Below, in pieces: positions 35,055 to 44,004 of a DNA stretch of 64,000 nucleotides. The DNA lies in NCBI RefSeq assembly GCF_001424835.1, contig NZ_LMCQ01000023.1, positions 127,471 through 191,470 of the forward strand, in the 5' to 3' direction. The notes under the pieces were generated by a model. It searched no databases. It saw nothing but the letters and a program-made list of their open reading frames with translations, and was not told the DNA's origin. How positions within the stretch are numbered: position 1 is the first letter of the stretch; every line of letters begins with the position of its first letter. Source of the stretch: Variovorax sp. Root318D1 (GTDB lineage: Bacteria; Pseudomonadota; Gammaproteobacteria; Burkholderiales; Burkholderiaceae_C). Made by a program: the position numbers and the translations under genes.

Positions 35055-36182
35055 TTAGAAGTTGTCGCGTCCGCTCACCCGCGACACGATCCGAATATCT
35101 GGTCCCAGCATCTCCACCGACTTGAATTCGAGCGGCAGCGCGGCCGCCAACGTGGTGAGCGGGCCCTCGGCGTGCAGGTGGCTTGCCATCTCCAGGCCGC
35201 TGCCGATCAGCTTGGGTGCCAGATAGATCAGCAGTTCGTCGACACAGCCTTCGCGAATCAACGAGCCGTTCAGCTTGTGGCCGGCCTCGACATGAAGTTC
35301 GTTGACGCCGCGCTGAGCCAGGTCTTGCAGCATGGCGGCCAGGTCGACCTTTCCGCTTGCGTTGGGCAGGCAGGTGATCGTGGCACCCCGTGCCTCCAGC
35401 GCCTTGGCGCGGGCTTCGTTGCGCGCTGCGGCATAGATCCACACCGGCCGGCCTGCTATGAAAACATGAGCGTCAGGCGGCGTCTGCAAATGGCTGTCGA
35501 CCACCACCAGATGCGGTTGGCGCGGCGTATCGACCAGGCGCACGTCGAGGCGGGGGTTGTCTTCGAGCACGGTGCCCACGCCGGTCAGTACCGCGCTGGC
35601 ACGGGCGCGCCAGGCGTGGCCGTCGGCGCGGGCGGCTTCGGAGGTGATCCATTGGCTCACGCCGTTGGCCAGGCCGGTCTTGCCGTCGAGCGAGGCCGCC
35701 ACCTTGAGGCGCACCCAGGGCAGCTTGCGGACCATGCGGCTGAAGAAGCCGATGTTGAGCTCGCGCGACTCGGCGGCGCCCGGGCCGGTTTCCACCTGGA
35801 CGCCGGCCGCGCGAAGACGCGCGAAGCCCTGGCCGGCCACCAGCGGATTCGGATCGGCCAACGATGCCACGACCCGACCGATGCCGGCCGTAATGAGGGC
35901 GTCGCAGCAGGGGCCGGTGCGCCCGTGGTGCGAGCAGGGCTCGAGCGTGACGTACGCGGTGGCGCCCTCGACTGCATGGCCCTTGGCCGTCGCATCGCGC
36001 AGCGCCATTACTTCCGCATGCGGCCCACCGGCCTGCTGGGTATGGCCTTGGCCCAGCACCCGGCCCTCTGCATCGCACAGCACGCAGCCGACGCGCGGGT
36101 TGGGGTCGGTCAGCAACAGCGCGGCGGAAGCCAGCCGCAAGGCGGTGGCCATGTGCTGCGCGTCTTGTTCAGGAGAGGGCAT
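35055..36182 (-). CDS. ribD: Bifunctional pyrimidine deaminase / reductase RibD
   Basis: 375 residues. The N-terminal deaminase zinc site is 'GGPHAEVMALRDA' and 'VTLEPCSHHGRTGPCCDALI'; the C-terminal reductase has 'RLKVAASLDGKTG' and 'LHVEAGHKLNGSLI'. Converts the GTP-derived pyrimidine to the RibH substrate. It reads divergently from the pilV operon, with about 165 bp between the two starts. No FMN riboswitch was recognised in that gap. Confidence 0.96.
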   Translation of the reverse strand: MPSPEQDAQHMATALRLASAALLLTDPNPRVGCVLCDAEGRVLGQGHTQQAGGPHAEVMALRDATAKGHAVEGATAYVTLEPCSHHGRTGPCCDALITAGIGRVVASLADPNPLVAGQGFARLRAAGVQVETGPGAAESRELNIGFFSRMVRKLPWVRLKVAASLDGKTGLANGVSQWITSEAARADGHAWRARASAVLTGVGTVLEDNPRLDVRLVDTPRQPHLVVVDSHLQTPPDAHVFIAGRPVWIYAAARNEARAKALEARGATITCLPNASGKVDLAAMLQDLAQRGVNELHVEAGHKLNGSLIREGCVDELLIYLAPKLIGSGLEMASHLHAEGPLTTLAAALPLEFKSVEMLGPDIRIVSRVSGRDNF

Positions 36183-36346
36183 GGACTGCGAGAAGAATTA
36201 TTTAACACCTGGGCCGCCGGATCATACGAGCGGCAGTCCAAAGCGGATGAACGGTAAATCCACCGCTGAAGGCAATGCCTACGCTCCGGATTCGATGGCA
36301 GGAATAAAGAAGCAACACAAGTTGCAGGACGGGAGGACATCGAAAA

Positions 36347-36949
36347 ATGACGACCACAAGACGGTCCGGCGCGGGCTTTTCGCTCGTGGAGGTGCTCGTT
36401 TCAGTTGCCGTGCTGAGCATCGGCCTGCTGGGCGCGATTGGCATGCTGCTGGCGGCGGTGCGCGCGGGCAAGGAGGCCGCCACGTTCAATGCGGCGGTTG
36501 GGCTCGTGCGCGACTTGTCGGAAAAGGTTCGCATGAACCCGGGCGTCGCGGCAGGCAACGGCGCGGCCAACACCTATCTGGTCGATCGCTCGGCCGAGGG
36601 TGCCGCTTCGAGCCCCGCGACCGGCGGCTGCGCGGCGCCAGGTGCGACCTGCGACGCAGCGGGTCTGGCCGCGTGGGACATGGACGAATGGATACGCCGA
36701 GTCGCCAAGGCGTTGCCTGGCGCCCGGGTGCGCGTGTGCTTCGACGACAAGCCTTGGAACGCGGCGGCCGGCGAATTCGCCTGGACATGCAGCCAGAGCG
36801 GCCGCAGCCTGGTCGCAAAGCTTGGCTGGACACCGCATGCCGATGCATCAAGCGGCAGGCAGAAGGGCGAATCGCAACGGGAGCTTCCACCGCGTCTCGT
36901 GATGCAGCTGGTCTCTGGCTGGGCGCAGGCTGGCCATGACGGCTCCTGA
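36347..36949 (+). CDS. pilV: Type IV pilus minor pilin PilV
   Basis: 200 residues. Short basic leader ending at G/F, then 'FSLVEVLVSVAVLSIGLLG' with the conserved Glu at position 5 of the mature protein, the class III prepilin signature. The 'SIGLLGAIGML' continuation is typical of PilV. GGGAGG lies about 10 bases upstream. First gene of a minor-pilin operon; it overlaps pilW by 14 bases. Confidence 0.92.
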   Translation: MTTTRRSGAGFSLVEVLVSVAVLSIGLLGAIGMLLAAVRAGKEAATFNAAVGLVRDLSEKVRMNPGVAAGNGAANTYLVDRSAEGAASSPATGGCAAPGATCDAAGLAAWDMDEWIRRVAKALPGARVRVCFDDKPWNAAAGEFAWTCSQSGRSLVAKLGWTPHADASSGRQKGESQRELPPRLVMQLVSGWAQAGHDGS

Positions 36950-37910
36950 CGCCGCACGGCCTTGCCGCGAGCAAGGCATGACGCTCGTCGAACTGCTGGT
37001 CGCCATGGCTGCCGGGCTGCTGGTCGTGCTTGCGGCCACGGCAACCTTCCTCGGCAGCAAGCAGCTCTTCGTTGCCAACGCGGAAGCGCAGGCGGTAGAA
37101 GATTCGCTGAGGTTCGCAGGTTTCGTCGTCCGAGGTGTCGTGCGTCAGGCCGGCTATTCCGATTACGCGCCCGACCACACCGCCGCGGACGGCACCGTGG
37201 TCATTGCCAGCAGTGCCAATCTGGCGGCTTCTGCGGACGATCCGTCCGACCTCGACATCGTCGGCGCGAGCAATGCCAAGGTCAGCGCCACAGGCGAAAG
37301 CCACGGCACCCACAACAGCAAGGGCGTGAACGGAAGCGACTCGCTTCGCGTGCGCTTCTTCGGCCGCAGCCGCACCGGGGGCGACGGTACCGAGCCCGAT
37401 GGCACCATGGTCGACTGCATGGGAATCGCGCAGGCCGGGCCGTCGACCGGCAAGCCGGCGCTTGCCGATCGTGCGTGGAGCTTCTTCCACGTCGCCGAAG
37501 CGGCCGACAAAGAGCCCGAGCTCTGTTGCAAGTACCACAGCGAAACGGCGGACACGTTCAGGTCCGAGACGCTCGCACGCGGCATCGAGGTGTTCAAGGT
37601 CATCTACGCCTACGACGGCAACGGCGATGGCGTGCCCGAGCGTTGGCTCGACGCCGCGCAACTGGAGGCGCAGGCGGGATCGGTAGCGGCCATCAATGGC
37701 GAATGGCGCAAGGTCGTCGGCCTGCGCATCGGCATGGTCGCGCGCAGTGGCCGCAACAACAGCTGGGCTCGTGTGCAGGGCGAACCGCTGTACCCGCTGG
37801 GCGCGGAGTTCTCGAGTACAAGTTTCAAGCCCCCGGCCGATGGCAGGCTGCGGCGCACCTCGACCTTAACGGTCATGCTGCGCAACGTCATGAAAGAGCC
37901 GGTGCCGTGA
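36936..37910 (+). CDS. pilW: Type IV pilus minor pilin PilW
   Basis: 324 residues. Prepilin signal 'CREQGMTLVELLVAMAAGLL' with Met instead of Phe after the cleaved Gly, and Glu at mature position 5. The body includes 'RFAGFVVRGVVRQAGY', typical of PilW. It overlaps pilV at its start and pilX (GTGA) at its end. Forms part of the priming minor-pilin complex at the pilus tip. Confidence 0.9.
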   Translation: MTAPDAARPCREQGMTLVELLVAMAAGLLVVLAATATFLGSKQLFVANAEAQAVEDSLRFAGFVVRGVVRQAGYSDYAPDHTAADGTVVIASSANLAASADDPSDLDIVGASNAKVSATGESHGTHNSKGVNGSDSLRVRFFGRSRTGGDGTEPDGTMVDCMGIAQAGPSTGKPALADRAWSFFHVAEAADKEPELCCKYHSETADTFRSETLARGIEVFKVIYAYDGNGDGVPERWLDAAQLEAQAGSVAAINGEWRKVVGLRIGMVARSGRNNSWARVQGEPLYPLGAEFSSTSFKPPADGRLRRTSTLTVMLRNVMKEPVP

Positions 37911-38560
37911 CCCGCGCGGATCGCTTGCCGCAGCGAGGCTTCTCGTTGATCGTGGTGCTGTTGATGCTGGTCATTGCCATGGTGCTGGGCATCGGTGCGG
38001 CACAGGTTTCTTTGGTGGGCGAGCGAAGTGCGCGCAACGACCGTGACACCGAGGTTGCGTTCCAGGCCGCGGAAGCCGCGCTCGTCGACGCCGAACGCGA
38101 CGTGCTCGGCCCCAATTCCAGCGCGGCTCAGCGCCTCTGTCTTTTCAGCGGCAGCGATATCTCGGCCTTCGTCCCCGGATGCGGTGGCGCGGGCATGCGA
38201 CAAGGGCTGTGTGCGCCCGCCGAGGCCGGCGACAAGCCAGCCTGGATGACCGCCGACTTCGCGGCCGACAGCACGACATCCGTCGTCTACGGCACCTTCA
38301 CCGGACAAAGCTTTGCCTCGGGCGGCGAAGCCACGAAAGCGCGCGCCGGAACGTTGCCGGTACGTGCGCCGCGCTACATCGTGGAGGCGGTTCGCAATCT
38401 CGGCGGCTGGCAGTCGGGCCAGTTGCAAAGCGCGAGCGCGCGCAATGCCTCGCATCTCTTTCGCGTCACGGCCATCGGCTACGGCATGCAAGAGGACACG
38501 CAAGTGGTTTTGCAGACCAATCTGTACAAGGCTGGCGCGAGTCCCGGCTGCCCCTCCTGA
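37907..38560 (+). CDS. pilX: Type IV pilus minor pilin PilX
   Basis: 217 residues from GTG, overlapping the pilW stop by 4 bases. Signal 'PQRGFSLIVVLLMLVIAMV' lacks the usual Glu at mature position 5 (Val instead), as in PilX_N proteins and GspK-like tip subunits. C-terminal region includes 'PRYIVEAVRNLGG', common in PilX. Confidence 0.9.
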   Translation: MTRADRLPQRGFSLIVVLLMLVIAMVLGIGAAQVSLVGERSARNDRDTEVAFQAAEAALVDAERDVLGPNSSAAQRLCLFSGSDISAFVPGCGGAGMRQGLCAPAEAGDKPAWMTADFAADSTTSVVYGTFTGQSFASGGEATKARAGTLPVRAPRYIVEAVRNLGGWQSGQLQSASARNASHLFRVTAIGYGMQEDTQVVLQTNLYKAGASPGCPS

Positions 38561-38587
38561 GTTTCTTCACCTGGAAACGGAAACCGA

Positions 38588-41500
38588 ATGCGTTCTCTTG
38601 ATAACCGTGGAATCGCGATGGTGCTCATCGCCGCGATGGGCCTCTGCGTCGCTCCGCATGCATTGGCGGCAGAGGCGGTCGAACTTCCGGCTGAAGCGCT
38701 GTCGTCCATGGCATCGCGCACCGATCCCAACCTGGTGATCGACCTCGCGCTGGAGTTCTCCAATGCCGGGGCCGCCTACCGCGGCAGCTTCGACTGGAAG
38801 AAGGTCTACCGCGGCTACTGGGACCCGATGGCCTGCTACGGCTATGCGGCGGCCGATGGTTATTTCAGGCGCCTTGCACCTGCGGTGAAGCTCGCGAGCG
38901 GCGAGATCGCATGTGCCAATCAATGGAGCGGCAATCTGTTGAACTGGGCGGCCACCTCCACCATCGACGTGCTGCGGCTCGCGCTCACGGGCGGAGACCG
39001 CGTGGTCGACCAGGCCGATCGCACCGTGCTCCAGCGCGCGGTGCTGCAAGAAGATTTCTACCGGAGCAGCTACTTTCCCGACAAGACAGTGACCGGCAAC
39101 CTCGACAAGCTCACGCCGCTCGTCGCGGATAGCCGCATGGGCGTGGGCGCGGCGGCCACTGTTCACATCAACCATTGCCTAGACCGCATGGTCGTCGGGC
39201 CAGGCGCCAGCGGCAGCTGCGCAAACCCGGGCACCGACCAGCAATATGGCCCCGGCGCCGCGAGCGCACCCTACTTCGCGAGGGTCGAGGTTTGCACGGC
39301 GGCAGAGGCCGTGACGCGCGCTGATCTCTGCTTCAAATACCCCAGCGGGCAGTTCAAGCCCGTGGGCGAAATCCAGCGCCATTCGAGCCGCATGCGCTTC
39401 GCCGCTTTCGGTTACCTGCTCGACAACGACCTGGCTCGGCATGGTGGTGTGCTGCGCGCGCCCATGAAATACACCGGCCCTCGAAAGCTCGACGCGGGCC
39501 TCGACAGCGTCGAGAACCCCCAGGCCGAGTGGAACGCGACGACCGGTGTCTTCATCGACGATCCCGATGCGGCTGCGCAGGGCGGCCGCTACAGCGGCGT
39601 CGTCAGCTACCTCAACCGCTTCGGGCGTCGCGGCGCCTACAAGAAGTTCGATCCTGCGGGCGAGCTCTACTACGAGTCTTTGCGCTATTTGCAGGCCAAG
39701 GCGGCCACGCCCGAAGCCATGGCGGGCGTGGCCGTATCGGACGATCCGCGCAAGGACGGGCTGCCGGTCTTCAACGGCACTGCCCGGTGGGGCGACGAGA
39801 GCCGCAAGAGCAGTTGGGACCCGGTGGTGGCCAGCTGCCGCAAGAACCACATCCTTGCGATCGGAGATCTCGAAACGCACGATGACCGTTCGCTGCCTGG
39901 CATGTCCGGCCCAGGATCCAGCAGCGCATCGTTCGTGCCCGACACCGCCTACTGGACACGCCTCGTCGGCGCGTTCGAGAACCGCGAGTCGCTTTCTTAC
40001 ACGCACCCCTCGGGCAAGACCGGCCTTGCCACCACTGGCAACCGCGGACTTCCGGCCTTCAACTACAAGGGCGGCGCGCAACTGGGCTCGAGCAACATCG
40101 CCAATGCAGAAACCGGCGCGGACCGGGGCTCGTTCGGCATGGCGGGGCTGGCCTACTGGGCCAACACGCAGAAGATCCGTGCCGATTTTCCCGACGTTCG
40201 AGTCCAGACCTTCGGCATCGATCTGGATGCCGGCGGGCAGGGCACCATCACACAGCGCCAGCGCGGCAGCGCCTTGTACCTCGCATCGAAGTACGGCGGA
40301 TTCGTCGACAGCAACGCCGACGGCAATCCGTTCCGCGCATCGGGAGGCAGCGGCGGGGCGGGCATGGCCAGCAATGCCGAATGGGCCGAAGGCATCGACG
40401 ACGACGGCCAGCCGAAGCCGTCCAACTACTTCCTGGCCGGCGAGCCTCAGCAGCAACTGGCTGCAATCCGCAAGGTGTTCCAGTCGGCCGCCGCGCCAAC
40501 GGGCGGAAGCACGGCGGACCCGGCCATTTCGTCGAACCGCATCGGGGCGGCGGGAAGCAGTCTCTATGTGGCCCGGTTCAGCGGGCGCAGATGGTCTGGC
40601 ACGCTGATGGCTTATCCGCTGGCGTACGAAGCGAGTTCGGGCACCGTTCGCCAGAGCGACGAACCGATGTGGGACGCGGGAGCCTTGCTGACCGGCAATG
40701 CATCGGCCCAGCCCGCGGTGCCTGCGCGCGACCCGCCGGACCGGCGCATCTTCACGCTCTCGGCCGCAGGCATCGGCACGCCCTTTCAATGGGACGTGCT
40801 GGACAAGCCATTGCAAAGCCAATTGAACGCCGTGCCCTATGCGGTGCCAGCGGCAACCGATGGCCTGGGCGCCGATCGGGTGGGCTACCTGCGCGGCGAC
40901 CGGCGCAAGGAGCTGTCCGCGCCCGGCGGCGTGTTCCGCGTGCGCGATTCGGTGATGGGCGACGTGGCCAATTCGAACCCGCTCTTCGTCGGAGCGCCGA
41001 GCCTGAACCTGCGGGGCGTTGGCTACGAGCAATTTCTCGCGACGTACAAGGGAAGGCCGCATGCCGTGTACGTCGGCGCCAACGACGGCATGCTGCATGC
41101 GTTCTCGACCGCTACGGGCAACGAGCTATTCGCCTATGTTCCCCGCGCGGTGTCTTCGAAGCTGCCCGGCTACACCTCGCCCGGTTATGCGCATCAGGCC
41201 TATGTCGACGGCTCGCCCACGGCCTCTGAGGCACGAATGGCCAACGGTGCCTGGAAGACCGTGCTGGTCTCTGGGACCGGGGCAGGGGCGACCGGCGTTT
41301 TTGCGCTCGATGTCACGGACCCCGCTGCGTTTTCCGCCGACAAGGTGTTGTGGGAGTTCACCGGCGCGGACGATGGGGACATGGGCCATGTGCTCCAGGC
41401 GCCGCGCGTCATGAAGTTCCGTGTGTCCTCAGCGACTCGCACCCAGCCAGCGGTGTACGCCTGGTTCGCGCTTGTTCCCTCCGGCTTCAACAACGCAAAT

Positions 41501-42535
41501 CTCGAAAAGCGGAGCGCGCTGTTCCTGCTCTCGCTCGACAAGCCGGCCAGCGCCGCATGGAAGCGCGGCCTCAACTATCACAAGATCATGCTGCCCGCGC
41601 CGGCGGACAGCGCGCTCGTGAATGCCTTGGCCACACCCGGCGACTTTGCCGCTGCGGACGGCTGGGCGCGCTGGCTGTACGCCGGCGACACGCAAGGCAA
41701 CCTCTGGAAGTTCGATTTCACCGGCAACGCGCCGTGGAGCGAAACCAACGCGCTGGCGCTGGGAGGCGTTCCATTGATGGTAGCAACTTCAGGCGGCTCG
41801 GATGCGAAGCGCCAGCCCATCACCGTGGCGCCCGAAGTCGGCGTCGGGCCGAACGGCGGTGCCATCGTGCTGTTCGGTACCGGCAAGTTCGTGAGTGCCG
41901 AAGACATGGGCCGTGCCAGCCGCGGCGTGCAGACCTTGTACGGCGTGTACGACAGCGGCACGTCGATTCCGGCCGGCGAGACACGTGTGCAGCTCCAGTC
42001 GCGCCGGGCTGTTGCCGCCGCAGGCCAGTCATTGCCGGCCATCGTGGGTGAGCCCTTCGTCTACGGCGCTGCAACCACCGCCGCCGCGAGCCGCCGCGGC
42101 TGGTATTTCGACTTTCCGGGCGCGCTCGAATCGGGCGAACGTCAGGTCTCACGGCTCGCGCTGCGCCACGGTCTCCTGTTCTTCAACACGCTGATACCAG
42201 GCGCCGAAGCGTGTGGCGCCAGCGCCGGCGGCCGCAGCTGTGCGGTCAATGCGATGACCGGACTCTCGCAAGGCGGTACTTGCGTTTCTTCGACAGTTGG
42301 GCTGCTGTCGTCGCCATTGCTGGTCGAGTTGGGCGAGAGCGCCTACTCGGCCACCGATGCGTTCGGACGCCGAACGGAAACGAAGAAGCTGTCCGTCGTC
42401 AACGTCGGTGTTCCGGGCGGTGCGGGTGCCGCCCGCATTTCGACTGTGCGGCCCACGGAGGGCGGCCGAGTCTCCCAGGTGTCTGGACGCCTGAATTGGC
42501 GCCAGATCGCTGATTACCGGAGCGCGAAACCATGA
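38588..42535 (+). CDS. pilY1: PilY1-type pilus tip adhesin
   Basis: 1315 residues. A Sec signal peptide ('MVLIAAMGLCVAPHALAAEA') is followed by a large N-terminal region and a C-terminal beta-propeller (about residues 790-1270) with 'VYVGANDGMLHAFSTATGNE', 'YAGDTQGNLWKFDFTGN' and 'LFGTGKFVSAEDMG'. PilY1 proteins cap the pilus, aid assembly and bind calcium or surfaces. Position between pilX and pilE agrees. No clear MIDAS/vWA motif was recognised in the N-terminal half, which is variable in this family. Stop overlaps pilE start (ATGA). Confidence 0.93.
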   Translation: MRSLDNRGIAMVLIAAMGLCVAPHALAAEAVELPAEALSSMASRTDPNLVIDLALEFSNAGAAYRGSFDWKKVYRGYWDPMACYGYAAADGYFRRLAPAVKLASGEIACANQWSGNLLNWAATSTIDVLRLALTGGDRVVDQADRTVLQRAVLQEDFYRSSYFPDKTVTGNLDKLTPLVADSRMGVGAAATVHINHCLDRMVVGPGASGSCANPGTDQQYGPGAASAPYFARVEVCTAAEAVTRADLCFKYPSGQFKPVGEIQRHSSRMRFAAFGYLLDNDLARHGGVLRAPMKYTGPRKLDAGLDSVENPQAEWNATTGVFIDDPDAAAQGGRYSGVVSYLNRFGRRGAYKKFDPAGELYYESLRYLQAKAATPEAMAGVAVSDDPRKDGLPVFNGTARWGDESRKSSWDPVVASCRKNHILAIGDLETHDDRSLPGMSGPGSSSASFVPDTAYWTRLVGAFENRESLSYTHPSGKTGLATTGNRGLPAFNYKGGAQLGSSNIANAETGADRGSFGMAGLAYWANTQKIRADFPDVRVQTFGIDLDAGGQGTITQRQRGSALYLASKYGGFVDSNADGNPFRASGGSGGAGMASNAEWAEGIDDDGQPKPSNYFLAGEPQQQLAAIRKVFQSAAAPTGGSTADPAISSNRIGAAGSSLYVARFSGRRWSGTLMAYPLAYEASSGTVRQSDEPMWDAGALLTGNASAQPAVPARDPPDRRIFTLSAAGIGTPFQWDVLDKPLQSQLNAVPYAVPAATDGLGADRVGYLRGDRRKELSAPGGVFRVRDSVMGDVANSNPLFVGAPSLNLRGVGYEQFLATYKGRPHAVYVGANDGMLHAFSTATGNELFAYVPRAVSSKLPGYTSPGYAHQAYVDGSPTASEARMANGAWKTVLVSGTGAGATGVFALDVTDPAAFSADKVLWEFTGADDGDMGHVLQAPRVMKFRVSSATRTQPAVYAWFALVPSGFNNANLEKRSALFLLSLDKPASAAWKRGLNYHKIMLPAPADSALVNALATPGDFAAADGWARWLYAGDTQGNLWKFDFTGNAPWSETNALALGGVPLMVATSGGSDAKRQPITVAPEVGVGPNGGAIVLFGTGKFVSAEDMGRASRGVQTLYGVYDSGTSIPAGETRVQLQSRRAVAAAGQSLPAIVGEPFVYGAATTAAASRRGWYFDFPGALESGERQVSRLALRHGLLFFNTLIPGAEACGASAGGRSCAVNAMTGLSQGGTCVSSTVGLLSSPLLVELGESAYSATDAFGRRTETKKLSVVNVGVPGGAGAARISTVRPTEGGRVSQVSGRLNWRQIADYRSAKP

Positions 42536-42957
42536 CGGCCGTGAAAAGCTGTACCGAGACCACGCGTGGCTTCACGTTGATCGAGGTGATGATCGTGGTT
42601 GCAATCCTCGCGATCCTGGCTGCCATTTCCTATCCGTCATACATAGGCTTCATGCGCAAGGGTTGGCGCACCGAGGCGCGGTCGGCTCTGGTGCAGCAGA
42701 TGCAGCAGCAGGAGCGCACCTACACCTTGGCCGGACAGTACAAGCGCTACGAAGGCGGCTCCGGCGAAGGCGGCGCAGGCGGCAAATACCTCATTCAGAG
42801 CGGCAATTGCGAAGGGCAGGGAAGCATCGATCGCTGCATCCGCCTGACCGCCACGCCAAACGAGAGCCTTTCCGACCCGGAGGTCGGGGTGCTCTGGCTC
42901 GACAGCACGGGCGACAAGGGCTGTGACGGCACCGCGCCAAGCAGGTGCTGGCAGTGA
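42532..42957 (+). CDS. pilE: Type IV pilus minor pilin PilE
   Basis: 141 residues. Prepilin signal 'TRGFTLIEVMIVVAILAILA' then 'AISYPSYIGFMRKGWRTEAR', which is typical of minor pilin PilE after pilY1. Two Cys pairs near the C-terminus could form a disulfide loop. Overlaps its neighbours by 4 bases on both sides. Confidence 0.92.
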   Translation: MTAVKSCTETTRGFTLIEVMIVVAILAILAAISYPSYIGFMRKGWRTEARSALVQQMQQQERTYTLAGQYKRYEGGSGEGGAGGKYLIQSGNCEGQGSIDRCIRLTATPNESLSDPEVGVLWLDSTGDKGCDGTAPSRCWQ

Positions 42958-43508
42958 AGCGTTGCGGGCCGTTGCGCAGGCCGCGCGGCGGCTTCACGCT
43001 GGTGGAGTTGATGGCTGTCATCGCCATCGCGGTGATTCTCGGCTCGCTCGGCGTTCCGGCATTTCGCGACCTGCTGCTCAATCAGCGCCTTGCATCCGCA
43101 TCCGGCGGTTTCGTGGCCGCGCTGAATCTCGCCCGCACCGAAGCCATTCAACGTTCGCAGAGGGTTCACGTCGTGGCGCTGACCGCAGGCGACTGGTCGA
43201 GCGGATGGGCGGTGCGGGCGGGCACGGACGCCGCACCGCAGACGGTGCGCAAATTCGAAAAGCTCCCGACAGGCGTCGGCATCGATGCGGGGCTTGGAGA
43301 CGGTTTCGTCCAGGGCCTGGACTACGACAGCAACGGCTTCTCGCGCCGGGCGGGCGGATCGGGCTTTGGCGCCGGCTGCCTGACCTTGAAGGCGGATTCG
43401 GGCCGGAGGGCCTCCATCGTGGTGTCGGCCTCGGGGCGCGCGAGAGTCTGCAACCCGGACCTCAAGGGTGATTGCGGGAGCGGCGCCTGCGGCAAGGACG
43501 GCCAATGA
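42954..43508 (+). CDS. fimT: FimT/GspH-family pseudopilin
   Basis: 184 residues. Prepilin signal 'PRGGFTLVELMAVIAIAVIL' and 'SLGVPAFRDLLLNQRLASAS', then the GspH/FimT domain. GTG 42954 overlaps the pilE stop (GTGA) and is chosen over GTG 42945. FimT is commonly placed ahead of pilV; here it closes the operon. FimT proteins can bind DNA for uptake, but the motif was not verified. Confidence 0.85.
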   Translation: MKRCGPLRRPRGGFTLVELMAVIAIAVILGSLGVPAFRDLLLNQRLASASGGFVAALNLARTEAIQRSQRVHVVALTAGDWSSGWAVRAGTDAAPQTVRKFEKLPTGVGIDAGLGDGFVQGLDYDSNGFSRRAGGSGFGAGCLTLKADSGRRASIVVSASGRARVCNPDLKGDCGSGACGKDGQ

Positions 43509-43541
43509 ACCCGCCAAACGCGAACGGCGGACCGGTCCCGC

Positions 43542-43985
43542 TCAGATATCCCGCAGCAGCTGCCTGAACTCGTCCACGTCTTCGAAGCTCCGGTACACGG
43601 AGGCAAAGCGCACGTAGGCCACCTTGTCGAGCTTCTTGAGCTCGCGCATCACGAGTTCGCCCACCTTGGTCGAATCGATTTCACGCATGCCGCTGGCGAG
43701 CAGCTTCTGCTCGATGCGCAGCAGGGCGTTGTCGATCTGCTCGATGCTCACCGGCCGCTTGCGCAGCGCCAGCATCATCGAGGCTCGAACCTTGGACGAG
43801 TCGAAGTCGGCGCGGCTGCCGTCCTTCTTGACGACGACCGGAAAGTTGACGTCCGGCCGCTCATAGGTGGTAAAGCGCTTGTCGCAGGCGCTGCATTGGC
43901 GGCGCCTGCGCACGAAATCAGCGTCTTCCGACACGCGGGTCTCGACGACCTGCGTTTCGAGATGACCGCAAAAAGGGCATTTCAT
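43542..43985 (-). CDS. nrdR: Transcriptional repressor NrdR
   Basis: 147 residues. Zinc ribbon 'MKCPFCGHLETQVVETR' with a second Cys pair 'CSACDKRF', then an ATP-cone domain. It represses ribonucleotide reductase genes according to (d)ATP levels. It lies 19 bases after glyA, so they are probably cotranscribed, an arrangement common in proteobacteria. Confidence 0.97.
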   Translation of the reverse strand: MKCPFCGHLETQVVETRVSEDADFVRRRRQCSACDKRFTTYERPDVNFPVVVKKDGSRADFDSSKVRASMMLALRKRPVSIEQIDNALLRIEQKLLASGMREIDSTKVGELVMRELKKLDKVAYVRFASVYRSFEDVDEFRQLLRDI

Positions 43986-44004
43986 GCGGCCACGTCTTGC
44001 TGGA

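Noticed and set aside
36183..36346. FMN riboswitch ahead of ribD
   Set aside because: The minus-strand leader lacks the conserved RFN core sequences.
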